Source: Gnetum montanum (lineage: Eukaryota > Streptophyta > Gnetopsida > Gnetales > Gnetaceae). Taken from it: a stretch of 64,000 bases of DNA. Positions 36,186 through 47,215 of the stretch are shown in pieces. The notes beneath the pieces were generated by a model. The model searched no databases. It had not been told where the DNA came from and saw nothing but the letters and a program-made list of their open reading frames with translations. The stretch spans positions 370-64,369 of the forward strand of contig MNCI01010136.1 in NCBI GenBank assembly GCA_015680685.1, read 5' to 3'. A program made the translations under genes and the position numbers. Within the stretch, counting starts at the first letter, position 1, and the number at the start of each line of letters is the position of its first letter.

Positions 36186-38950
36186 ATGGCCCCGAAATGC
36201 AGACAACAAGAAGGTCCTGCTCAAGATGTGATCAAGAAACCTAGGAGAGGTGAAGGACAAGTTCCTTTTGAACCACATGTAGAGAACATTAATTTAGTAT
36301 CCATCAAGAAGACCCTACCATTGTACAATCAAGGCAGGTAGAAGGAGGAGCTGTTGTAGTGTCTGAACAGGGATGACATCTCACGTTGCCCCAGGATTGT
36401 GTTTAGGCCATCCATGAAAGGTCCATATTAACTACAGTGATAGTGGAATTAAACTTTGAACCTTTTGCAGAATTTTCTCTGGAGGTCGTTAGGGATCACC
36501 TCAAAGGATCCCCATTGTGGCCCACCCTCTCTGAAAGTGATGCCTGGTACTTAGGGGAAATGTACCAATTTTGGCACAACAAAAAAGAAGGTACCATGGT
36601 TAACATTTGTGGTGTGACTATTGATTTCTCTATTCAAGCCATATTGGAAGTATTAAACCTTCTGAATATAGGGCCAAAGGTTGCTCAGTTGTCTACTCGC
36701 TTAGACCATGATGTGCAATGAGTTTGGTTAGACAAGGCGTACGGTAAGGAAGATAAGACCTATGGGGAGTTGATGACAGAAGAGAAGATTTATTTCAAAA
36801 TAGGTACTTATCACATCCTCCCCACAAGAGGTTTAAAAATAATTTCAACATATGTGGCAAGAGGATGTGCAGTGTTGATGGGAAAGATCAATGCTAACCT
36901 ACCTCATCTATATTTTATAGAGATCCTAAGGTAGTTTGAAGAATGGAAGATAGGGAAGTTTGCGTTGCCCTTCTCTTGAGGGTACACCAATGATGTCCTC
37001 CGAAAAGCCCAAAATGCTTCATATGCCAAACTACTAAAGTCACAATTGCAAGGAAAATCACTGGTAAGACACTGGGGCTGGAACAAGAAAAAGATAGACA
37101 ATAGGGGCAACTGCAACTCAACTTGCAAGACCCAGCCAAATTCCAAGCATGGGACCCAGTCAACAATAAGAAGCAGGGCCTAGCACGAGCCAGTAGAATC
37201 AACCACTACCACTATCGCAAGATTACAGACCATCAATGAGCCATCTCAGGGCCATCGCTGAGACAATTAGTTGGGGAAGTTGTGATGATGCAAATCTCTT
37301 TCGCGTCATCAACAATGCTATATAGCCTATGGTTTCTATGGATCGCACGTAGGGTGAAGTTTCCATTCAAATAGAAGGAGGGGAGAGTGCTTGGTCACAA
37401 CAGATTTCAGGGAATGCTATGTCCTTTCAGGTGCAGTTGGAAATTGGTGAACGGGCCACGGTTGTGGTCATGCAGCACTAGGATGCAACAAGAGATGCAG
37501 AAATGATCGTAGACCACATTAAAGAATCATTCAATTTGCCTGTTGTGCCACCGAAAGATCTTATAGGAGCATGGGATGCTCAAACTCTAGCTGATACCTT
37601 AATGACTCCTACAGAACGTGAAGATGTACTAAACTGATTACTACAAATAGGACAAGTAATGACATCCTTATTTGACATCCCACAAGATGTTACAGTAATA
37701 CAATCAGACCTCATTTCCACCAAGGGGAAGTTGTTCTAAACAGAGATGAGGGCTGAGCACATTGAAGCAGAAGTGAAAAGATTGCAAGAAAGGCTTATGA
37801 CCCTGTAAGTAGCGCAGCGGGATCCTTCCCAATTCATTCCCACAAACTAGCTAGACACTTTCAAAATTGAGCAACTCAATAAACTATTGACAGAGAATAA
37901 AAGGGTTGTGGAAGAAAAAGAGAAGGGTAACTGGGATGCCTCTGCAACACAAGCACAAACTTACGCACATGCCAAGGCACTCAAGGCCTTACAAGAGGAG
38001 AATAAACAACTTGTTGCTAACAACCTTCGGTTGACCTCTATGGAGAAGCAAAAGAATGTTCTTGAGGAAATTTTCAGCAGTTACAACTAATTAGGGTCAA
38101 CTAGGACATGAACTATTTAGCCAAGAAAAATCAAACCCTCTTAATGAAGGAGGTATGCGTCATCCAGTAGAAGATGACCATTGAAATAAGTGTGTGGCAG
38201 AATGAGGCTAAATGACATGAGAAGCTAATGGAGAATTTTCAGGACCAGGTGGGGATGTATAAACAAATCATCGAAAAGGAGATCCATATGGCCAAGGCCC
38301 ACATTAATGCTCTCAGTGCTCAACACACTAACTGGTGGGCCATATTGGACACATACGCATTTGCCCACTAGGCAAAAGTTAAGAGCCGAGACCTGTAGAT
38401 GCAAGACCTTATAGAGTACATGGAGCTGGCAAACCTATGGTATACCAACCTTGCCATGTTAATAGCAGGGTGCCCGAGAATAGAGCTCGAGCAATAGGTA
38501 GCCACCACCACGCCAAATATGAAACAGAATTTGTAGAACACAAGAAAATATTGCAAAAATTAGAGGTTGCAAATTCTGAACTCGAGGTGGTTAAAGTAAG
38601 CTACCAAGGGCATAATAGACTTGGCTTGATGCCTCACAGATTTTCAAGAATACAGAGACAAAGCCAGAGCCTACAAGGAGGAATGACAGGTGTTTGCAGC
38701 TTGTTATGTCAAAGCAAATAAAATGTTTCCACAACTACCATGCCCATAGGAGGTGCCAACTCCATTAAACATCGGAACATTAGCATGGATGGCACAAGAT
38801 CCCCGAACTGAAGAGGAGAAAACTCCATGCCATACTTCAACACCATCAAATCCCAAGACCTGGAGCACAAGACAAGGGAAAGGCACCCATGGAGAAGCTA
38901 CCGCCACCAGGAACTACTTGAATTCCACCCAATTTTGTAGTTATAGGATT
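36186..38950 (+). pseudogene. D ORF3 (plant-transposon-like domain plus coiled coil)
   Basis: ATG at 36186 after GTGTGATTGTAG (acceptor-like). N-terminus MAPKCRQQEGPAQD, then a stop-containing stretch. Domain 1 at about 36437-37030: RDHLKGSPLWPTL, YLGEMYQFWHNKKEGTMV, GVTIDFSIQAILEVLNLLN, YFKIGTYHILPTRGLK, INANLPHLYFIEIL. Domain 2 at about 37540-38620: alpha-helical, Glu/Lys/Gln-rich, with a clear coiled coil at 37887-38088 (KALKALQEENKQLVANNLRL). C-terminal tail to about 38950. Expected full length is near 900 residues; it has several stops and shifts. No membrane segment or signal peptide seen. Role unknown; its retention in a pol-less family argues that it, or its RNA, matters for propagation. 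Confidence 0.6.
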
Positions 38951-39102
38951 TTCTTTTGCATTCTTCGTGTTGTCTCAATTTTGTTCTAATTTCACACTAT
39001 GGCATGAATTCATTCTAGTTAATCAATAATCCCATACCTATCCACTATGTAATCAATGGATCTTGTTCTCACTTTAAATCGAGTACGAGTTTTCATTTAG
39101 TC

Positions 39103-39111
39103 ATGGGGGTA
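39103..39111 (+). promoter_or_regulatory. Polypurine tract of D
   Basis: ATGGGGGTA directly before the 3' LTR start TGATGAGTC; plus-strand priming site. Confidence 0.8.
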
Positions 39112-39948
39112 TGATGAGTCATGAATTGTTGGCTGTGATGTTGCACCCACGATATCACGTACATGATATCACAGCCTAGACACGATATCGGATATGCGAT
39201 ATCGCGGTCTATCTCCTCATCTATAAATAAGAGGTAGGCAGATTTGTTTAAGGGGCTAGTTTTTAGTATTAAGGTAGGGACTTTTTGTCAGTTTTCCTCT
39301 CAACCCTTTCTCCCAGTGCATGCCTGTAGTGTGATGATTGTAATTGTATGGCATCCTTATTCAAGTGTGACATACTTGGACACACACATGACTGAAAATA
39401 AAGATTGAGATTACTTCATCATTGTAGCATCCACTTAGCTTAATTATTTAATTGTTATTATTATTTATTACTTTCTTAGTTAATATCTCTCTACCCTTAT
39501 CTCCTAGTAACATGGAATGGGTACGACTTAATCACGAGTATTTAAGTGTAACTACTTGGTAACCCAGTAGCGTACCTAGGCCATGCGCTTGGTAATCCTA
39601 GTGGTAGTCGTGCACGAAGTCCAAGATGTGTATGGATGATTAAGGAACAGATGCTCATCGCACTTAGGCTAGTTTAGGTTCTCTCTCACACTCTCTCTCC
39701 TAGCGTAGTTGATATTATTTCCCATCATACCCAGGAGTAGCATTAGTGTAGGAACACATCATACACCTCACTCTGTACTAAACCATACGTGACAAAGCTA
39801 ATACTAGTCTAGGTGGGAAGACAAAAAAATGTGATCTATGAGTAACTGTCTACATACCACAACTAGCCCATTTGCGGAGTTTGACCGGATCATGCATGAA
39901 GCACTCGTATTCGTATGGTTGAGTGTAGGGGTACCTCACCACTCATCA
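39112..39948 (+). mobile_element. D 3' LTR
   Basis: 837 bp with perfect TGATGAG/CTCATCA ends. U3 carries four GATATC-centred units (39147-39212), TATA box CTATAAATAAGAGG near 39221. It is collinear with the 5' LTR and clearly divergent from it; many of the differences are transitions. Confidence 0.88.
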
Positions 39949-42491
39949 ACATCAAATGCCATGACTGTGTTTTGCAGCTCCTTGTAGTCATTTATTCTTT
40001 TGGCCAAGCTCTCAGCAATGGATCTCTGATTAGTATATTTTCCCTTGAGAACCTTGAGTTCAGCATTTTCCTCTGTCAGCTTTTGCTTGGTTTCCTTATG
40101 GTTCTTGAACTCAACCTCATACAACAAGTATGAGCTGGCCACTTGCCTTTCCAATTTTTATTGCAGCCATATCATAATCAACATAGCAAAGTTTATGTAT
40201 CGAAGATTAGCAAGCTCCATATATTCAGTCCTCTTCTCTATCTACAATTCCTTAAGGTGAATTTCTACTTTATTGTATTGATCAATCCTATCAATGATGG
40301 GCTACCATAATTCACATTTTTGTTGGAGTTATTAGAGGGTCTCATTCACCTTTTCCTTTGCCACTTGGATGTGTTTTTCATTTATTTCCTTTTGTAGGTT
40401 AACTTGGTCTTTGTAGTGATCATTGACTCTCTCAAATTTAGGAGCCTTTGATTTCTAGGCAGCTACCTCTATTGTAGTATTTTGACAAAGGGCATGGACC
40501 TCTTCCATAGAGAGATTTATATTTTCAGCTATCAATCTCCTTAACTCTATATTTGCTCTGGGTAGTTGCTTCTACTGTTAATGGATAAAATCAATCAAAT
40601 ATTGTTTATGTGCATCAACGTTTCACAGGCAATGATTTTCTATGGTCAGCTGCACATTCTCCTGGTAGGTCAGATCCAAGGTCTTTTAAATTTTATGTTG
40701 GATGGCATCTACTAAGGATCGATAGAACACTGTCATCTCCATTGCACCCTCAACCCCTTTTAGCCTAGTGTGAAGCTATTTAAGAGCTTCACCTCTTGTG
40801 AATGCTAGGTTGAGAAATGCAGGGTCGATAATCTAGGCTCTCAATTTAGCAACTTCTATAGCCAGGCATTCATTCAACTCCTTGGCTATTTCAAGTTATC
40901 CTTCCAATATAATATTCTTATCCCTTACCTCTAGCAACTCCAACGAGGCTTCAGTTATATTATCTAGAAGGTCAAAGACATCTGAAAGAAGTTGCTTGGT
41001 TCCTACTAGTTGATCTAGCAGTTGTTAATCTACTACTTATGGTTCTTGCAGACATCTACACATCTTAAGTGCAATGATGTCTAGTATAGATGCCATAGGT
41101 GCAATGAGTGTTTTGGCTATTCTATCAACAACTATCTTAGCTATTATTTCTTGTTCTTAGTGCTACATCACTAGTACTGTTACCTTCTTGCCCTTCTCCA
41201 AGCACACTAAAAAGGTCACATCATTTCCAAAAATCTCTAGGAGTTGCTACTATTCTGAGAGAATTATTGTTACCTCTCTGGTGCTAGGATTTAACCCTAT
41301 GGACAACTACATTTATTGGGCAAAGAAAATGGGTCCATGTTCCCTCATCAAACTATTTGTTAAGGCCACCTCATTCAAGTGACTCATCATGGGCTGATAC
41401 ATAGATAGGTCTCCACCACTCATGCCTACCTGTTGCTCTTGCTCACTCAAGAGCCATTCTTGGTAATCATGCAACCATTACGATGTTGCAATGATGTCTA
41501 GCACTATTTTTAGAGTGGTACGTGGAGGTGATGGCTACTGCTCCTCTTCCTGGATTATTATTACAAAAGTTTTGTTGTTCATCATCTCTGCCCAATTAGT
41601 GGTCAGAGTGCATTAGACAACTTCATTAGTGTAGTGGACTATTCCTTTCCTTTGACATAGTTTTCTGATGAGGCATGGAAAGGAAAGTGTCTTCCTTCCA
41701 TGTTCATTCTCCTTGAACTACTTCTCTATCTTTAGATAGATTAGCTATGAACGGTTGATCGAGAATCTTCCACTAAGAGCAACACATGCATGAGCAAAAA
41801 AGGCAATGATCTTGCTAGGCCTCATCATGGGATTTAGGTGGAAGGCTACAATCTTGTAATGGATTTTTTCTGCTAGTGTGAGTGCACTATACTCTTTGAA
41901 ATTGACACCATAGCATCACTAAACCCATTCCTTTTTGATGTTAGGGTTTGCCTGCATTAGAATCTCAACGAGATTCATTCTAGTTTTAGGCAACCTAAGT
42001 GCCTCTGTAGTGGTTTGCACCAAGTAGGACACTAAAATATCCTTGATCTTGGCTGTTGTACTAGCTTACCTGTTGTTGCAAAATAGGAACATCTCTCCCA
42101 TATACCACTCCTTGCTAGAAGTGATACTTGGCAACATGGGAGAGGTCTTCAGTTGGTCTTGTACTTCTTTAAGTGATTTCTCTAATAAAGAGCCAAAGTT
42201 TAACTCTTGGAGCACTATTTTCTAGACCTCCCTTGATCTAATTTGGTTTAAGCAAGCTTTCATCAAGGTCACCTCAAGGTTTTCTTGTTAAGTTGGTGCC
42301 TCATCCCAATGGGAATATTCTGTTGCTACCACTTGTTCTAGAATCTAACAAATAGACTCCACTTCGGCCTCTTCCTAAAGAGGTCCTATGGCATGGGTTG
42401 TGATTAGTTCTTAGCCCCTTCCTATTCTTAGCTATTTTTCCCTTGGTTGATATGGTTCTCCTTCCTGTGTGTGTTTGTCTTTTGGTGCCAT
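39949..42491 (-). pseudogene. E ORF3, N-terminal and central part
   Basis: Starts MAPKDKHTQEGEPYQ at 42491. Domain 1 at about 42200-41690: EWYMGEMFLF, SYLVQTTTEALRLP, KIVAFHLNPMMRPSK, FFAHACVALSGRF, LIYLKIEK; a good match to F's domain 1. Then about 500 residues of helical, Leu/Glu/Asn-rich sequence (ELNECLAIEVAKLRA, LTEENAELKVLK) ending NQRSIAESLAKRINDY. It is broken by D at 39949 and continues at 31285. One repeat unit only, unlike F. About 25 stops, many TAG. Inferred length about 950 residues. Confidence 0.65.
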
Positions 42492-42894
42492 CTATAGTTA
42501 CAACACATCCGTGGATTAGTAGATATAATGTGTAACTTAATATTTTTGAATACCTTATCTCATTAATTAGTTACATTTGGCTATGATTGGACCATGGTAG
42601 ATTGATTATTTTATTATCTATTTATTTATTATAAGTGTTACTAGAGCTCATTGGCAAGGTTTGACTCTTGTAATTTGGTGTTTTAATGATGATTTCTTAG
42701 TTAAACCTTTGTGGAAGTTTGAAAAATTTTCTATAAAAAATGACACATTTGTGGCTCCCATGACTAAGAGCTTACCTCTTGGAGCTATAGGGTCAAAGAA
42801 CAAAGTGATTTGGACAAATGGTTAGGAAGTTATGGGCTTTGAAAACTACAAAAACTCCTTAGGCATTTGTGAGCAAATGTAAAAATTTCTAAGG

Positions 42895-43000
42895 GGGGCG
42901 CACATATATATAGTATTTTTGCATTGCATCAATGGGGCTGCATATACAAGGCCTTCTATAAGCATGGGCTCCATCGACAGGGCCCCATTTATGGGGTTTG
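42895..43000 (-). promoter_or_regulatory. U3-like GGGCCC/TCGA module with TATATATA upstream of E ORF3
   Basis: On the minus strand: CCCCATAAATGGGGCCCTG, TCGATGGAGCCCATG, AAGGCCTTGTATATGCAGCC, then CTATATATATGTGCG. These words match E's own U3 (GACGGGCCCTGTTGACATGG, TTTATGAGGCCTTGTTGACG) and not the CGATATCG U3 of D. It lies about 400 bp upstream of the ORF3 ATG. Candidate internal promoter. Confidence 0.45.
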
Positions 43001-43273
43001 TAAACAAAATTCTCAAACTAGAATATTTCAAAAAATACAAGGAATTTTAAAATAAATTTAGGATCCATGAAGTTCTAGAAAAGCTAAGAATATGATAAAA
43101 TAATTAAAGAGGATCTTTAGAAGCTCAAAAATTCAAAAACTTGATGGAAAATATGTGAATTCAAGAAAATATTTAAAGGAGCACACGGTTAGATGCAGAA
43201 GATGGATGTACGAAAGATTTTGATTGCAAAAATGCCTAAGGATGAGGTGCTTAACAAACTCAACCAAGAGATA

Positions 43274-43350
43274 TGCAAGTGGGTCCTTCCCATAGCAGGC
43301 ACATACCATGTTTGCCCTTGCATAACCTCAGCCTAAGGAGTTCGTAGCCC
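43274..43350 (-). other. Conserved non-coding element, E copy
   Basis: Minus strand: GGGCTACGAACTCCTTAGG at the 5' end and CCTGCTATGGGAAGGACCC at the 3' end. Position relative to pol end and ORF3 is the same as in F. Confidence 0.6.
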
Positions 43351-44559
43351 TCATAGGTGAATAATGGTTTATGAAAGTTAAGGACCAAAACCTAGAAGAT
43401 TCCACCAAAGTATTCAAGTACGTTAGGCAAAGACACTGAATAAGAACATGGACACCAGCAATGAGGTAAGTTATGGGTAGCATGGATGGATGATGAAGAA
43501 GGTGGAATGGAGTTCCAAATTGAGGTCATAAGAAGTCCTTTATGGATTTGTGATTAAATGACCTAAGAAGATCCATGCTTAGTCTAGACAAAAACTAACC
43601 ACTTTTAGTGACTTCGCATTACCACTCCAAAATTGATCCACCTCCTTAACATGCAAGAGTGCTCCTACAAAACAACCACCATTCCTTAAGAGAAGAAAAG
43701 AGAAGTAGGAAGTGAAAGAACACCTTAATTAGAGGAGACCTTTAGGCATGGGTAACATGTCCTTCTAGTCCCATAACTAGTGCTTATAGCCTGTTTACTT
43801 GTTTAAGAGATGTGCTTTGAATTCCCATCATGTTTTATTTCTCTATCTTTATTTTATTTTATTTTATGTTTGGAATTTTTGAATGGGAACCATACCATGT
43901 AAAGACTTATTCAATTTCCTATTATTGGTTGACACAGAACAGTGAGAAATCCATGAAAACACTCATGCACCGAAGTTAGTAGAAGAGTACAAAGAGTATT
44001 GAGTCCGCTTGAAGTCACACCCTATGCAAACCTTTGAATCCTTCCTAATTTTGAAAACCACCAAGGTCACAAATTTATTAAAGGTTTATTTAATTAAAGG
44101 GGCTTCATATTTCCAAAACAAGGAAAATCATAGACTCTGTGAATGGGTGAATGATGTGGAGTCACTACTTGTTCCATGAAAAAGAAGCCATGTTTTAGCC
44201 ATTGATACAAAAATTCAAAAATAGAAACTAGACATTAGCAAATAAAAACATTAAGTGCAAACCACCATTAGCAATAGCTAAAGCACCATTGTGTCCTATT
44301 GGCACAAGGCACATTTATGAACATAAATTAGAAAATCACACTAAAATAAAGTAAAACATATAGGAAAGTGTAAAATATTCAAGAAAAATTTTAATGTACT
44401 AACAATGGTGTAAAACAAAAAAATTGTGTAAAATAGGAAAATGTTTTAAAATCAAAAAGATATAAAATAAAAAATTTGCAAAAATAAAAAATAGAAAAAT
44501 TGAGGAGCCATGTATGTGATTAGCATGGATGACCATCTCCCCTATGACTAAGTTAGAAG

Positions 44560-47215
44560 AAGGAGATTCGAAAAATTAAGTGTGGTTGTTCATCCATTGA
44601 CGTATTTGTTGTATTGGCTCGCTTAGGCTTATGGAAAGGCTTTACCTATTGGATGTTAATCAACTACTTTTTGTCTAGGCATGTAGGTTTGTATATGATC
44701 ATGACCCTAGAAGAAAAGATTTCGTCAATTATATAAGGCCCCTTCCACAATGTTTGGGATTTTCTTTTTTAAGGAACATGTGTGGGGTTCCAATAGAGGA
44801 CCTTATCTTCCAATTGAAGTTTGATCCTTTTGATTCCTAGGTCATGTCATTGTTTGTTAAATACCTTGTGCACTTTATTCAATCATAAGGCTACCAATTG
44901 ATTTTCTTCTAGCACATTTAGTTTGATTAGTCTTTCTTTTTGTGCCAAACTTAGGTTAAGATCTAGGTCACAGGCTGTTGAGAGTGCATGGAGCTTGGAT
45001 TGAATTGGAAGCATTGGAAGTTTTCCATACACCAACTCATAGGAAAATTGGCCTATAAGGAGTTTCCATGTTGAGTGGCAGGCCCAAAGGACATCATTTA
45101 ATTTTTTTTCTAGTCTCTCCTATATTTGCTAATAGTTCTTGTTAAGATCTTTGTTATCTCCCTATTGGTAACCTTTACTTGACCATTGGCCTAGTGGTGG
45201 TAGGGTGTTGTTAATTTATATTCAACCCCAAAATGTTACATAATCTTGTAAAAATTAGCACCTATAAAATGAGTTTTGTTATTAGAAATCAATGCACATG
45301 ACATCCCAAACCTATTCACAACATTTTGTTATACAAATTGCACCGTAGTGGATGATGTACAGTCAATGATGGCTACTACTTTGGCCCATTTGGTATAGTA
45401 GCCAATGTCTATGATAATATAAGCCTTTCCATTGGCCATGAATGTGATGGGACCCATTAAATCTATGCACCATATGTTAAAGGGTTCCAGTGGTTGAATC
45501 CACTACTAAGGATCCTCCATTCGTGTGGTCATCCCACCATCTCATTGATAGCATTCATAGGATCAAAAAAATTGGTAAGCATCCCTGAAGATTGTGGGCC
45601 AATAGTATCCCACCATCAAGATTTTTATGGTCATGCATATCCTTGCATAGTGGCCCCCCCAAGAACCCTCATGAGTATCCTAGAGAACATGCAATTGATC
45701 AACATTAGGTACACACCAACGAACCAAGCCATCAATGCACACCTTGTAAAGGTGTCCATTGATTTCTATAAAGCATTTGGCATGATGAAGAAACTATTGT
45801 TTCTTCCTGTAGTCCAAAATTGTGGTATCTCTTGAGTGAAAAGATAAGTGAGGATGCCATCATACCATTTGGTCTTAAGCGTTGGAAAGTGGAAGCAGCA
45901 TTACATAGACCAAAAGGCATCTTTCAATATGCAAAAGTCCTTGAGGGAATCGTGAATGTTGTTTTGGCCTAGTCTTCTAGTGTAATCTAGATTTGGTGAT
46001 ATACACTATAATCATCCAAAAAATTATAATAGAAATGCCAAATATGATGTCCAACACCTAATCAATGAATGACAATGGAAAGTAATCTTTGAATGTTGCC
46101 ATGTTTAACAGCCTAAAAGTTGATACAAACCCATCATTTTCCATCTCTATTTAGCACTATCATGAGTGGGCTAACTCACTTACTATCCATAGTGGGCTAA
46201 ATGAACCCTACCTTAAGGAGTTTCTCAATCTCCTATTTGACAATTTACTTGAAAGTTCAACTACCATTTTGGTTGTCTACTTGGCTTCATGGACCGATCA
46301 GTATAAATGCAGTGCTAACATACCCATGGATCAATTCTAATAAGCTTAGGATATGACTAGGTAAAGGCTATTGGCCATCTGTTGACCACTTTCAATAATT
46401 TTGTTGTTTGCTTGGAAGCAAGTTTGACATTAAGTATGATCAGCTTTCCATTTTTCAAAAATGCACATTCTAGACTGGTAGGTAGAGTTTTCAACTTTAG
46501 GGGCTCTTGTTTAAAACTCTTAGGGATCTCCAACTCTTCCCATTTGGTATCATCATTTTCATCATTAGAGAGTTGGTGATGAACTTGATCTAGTTCATCC
46601 ATGCTTGTGACATAAGTGCATGTTAGGCTCTTAGTAGGTTCCATGCACATTGTGTTACTTTCAAGACTAGTGGTTAGCCACTAGATGTCCTCTTGTTTTG
46701 TGGTTGCTACATATAGACACCTTTGAATATCTACTTCATGTGCACATTTCCTACATGTAGAAATATATGCTCATTTCATGAACCAAAGTTTTCGCATGCA
46801 ATTTTACCTTGTATCACTATACGCAATGCATGGAACTCACTTCTTCTCGATCTTTCCGAATGCATTTTCCTTATATATTTCTAGGGAAAGATCTTTGATG
46901 CCAATTCTTCCAACAATAGTGCTTAACCATGCCCTTCCCATAATGATTGGGAGGTCCCCGTTACAGTTCTCAACCTCGATTACTAAGAAATTGGTAGGAT
47001 AAGACCACCCATAGATAGTGGTCACAATGTCTTCTACTAGTTCTAATGGAATAGTAATGAATTGGTCTGCTAATTCCAATTAAATATTGCTCTTCTTGAA
47101 AGGAAATAGGTTCCAAGCAACATACATCTTATGAGAAATCAAGTTAACATTGTAACCTAAATCAAGAAGAGCTTTACATGGTTCATTTCAAGCAATCTAT
47201 AATAGATAAAAGGAC
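44560..47215 (-). pseudogene. E pol pseudogene with RT-to-RNaseH deletion
   Basis: Protease about 47215-46790: the catalytic triplet reads DLG where relatives have DSG; FLVIEV and LPIIMGRAWLST are kept. Linker 46650-46357 (MCMEPTKSLTCTY). RT N-terminal half about 46340-45885, ending MPFGLCNAASTFQR; the sequence then jumps to the segment that in A2 follows RNase H (equivalent to 14640), so RT palm/thumb with the YXDD box and RNase H are missing (about 0.9 kb deletion). Integrase about 45640-44700 with stops; core fragments KPLTYG/DLMGP-like and YHPTTTRPMVK-like. It could not have moved itself after this deletion. Confidence 0.7.

Larger units (their letters stand above)
31286..39948 (+). mobile_element. 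Element D: complete pol-less gag+ORF3 retrotransposon in E ORF3
   Basis: Complete two-LTR element of about 8.66 kb: 5' LTR 31286-32108, tRNA-Asp-type primer site 32110-32127, gag 32250-34280, spacer with conserved element and U3-like module, ORF3 36186 to about 38950, polypurine tract 39103-39111, 3' LTR 39112-39948. Target duplication ACATC (31281-31285 and 39949-39953) is perfect. No protease, RT, RNase H or integrase. With C it defines a non-autonomous family that keeps gag and ORF3, comparable in logic to the described TR-GAG elements but with an added large ORF. Confidence 0.85.
42492..44560 (-). mobile_element. E spacer between pol and ORF3
   Basis: Non-coding and very AT-rich, ending in a weak acceptor-like CTATAG before ATG. 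It holds the pol-end purine tract TAGGGGAGATGG (about 44533), the conserved element (43274-43350) and the U3-like module (42895-43000). No gene seen. Confidence 0.6.
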
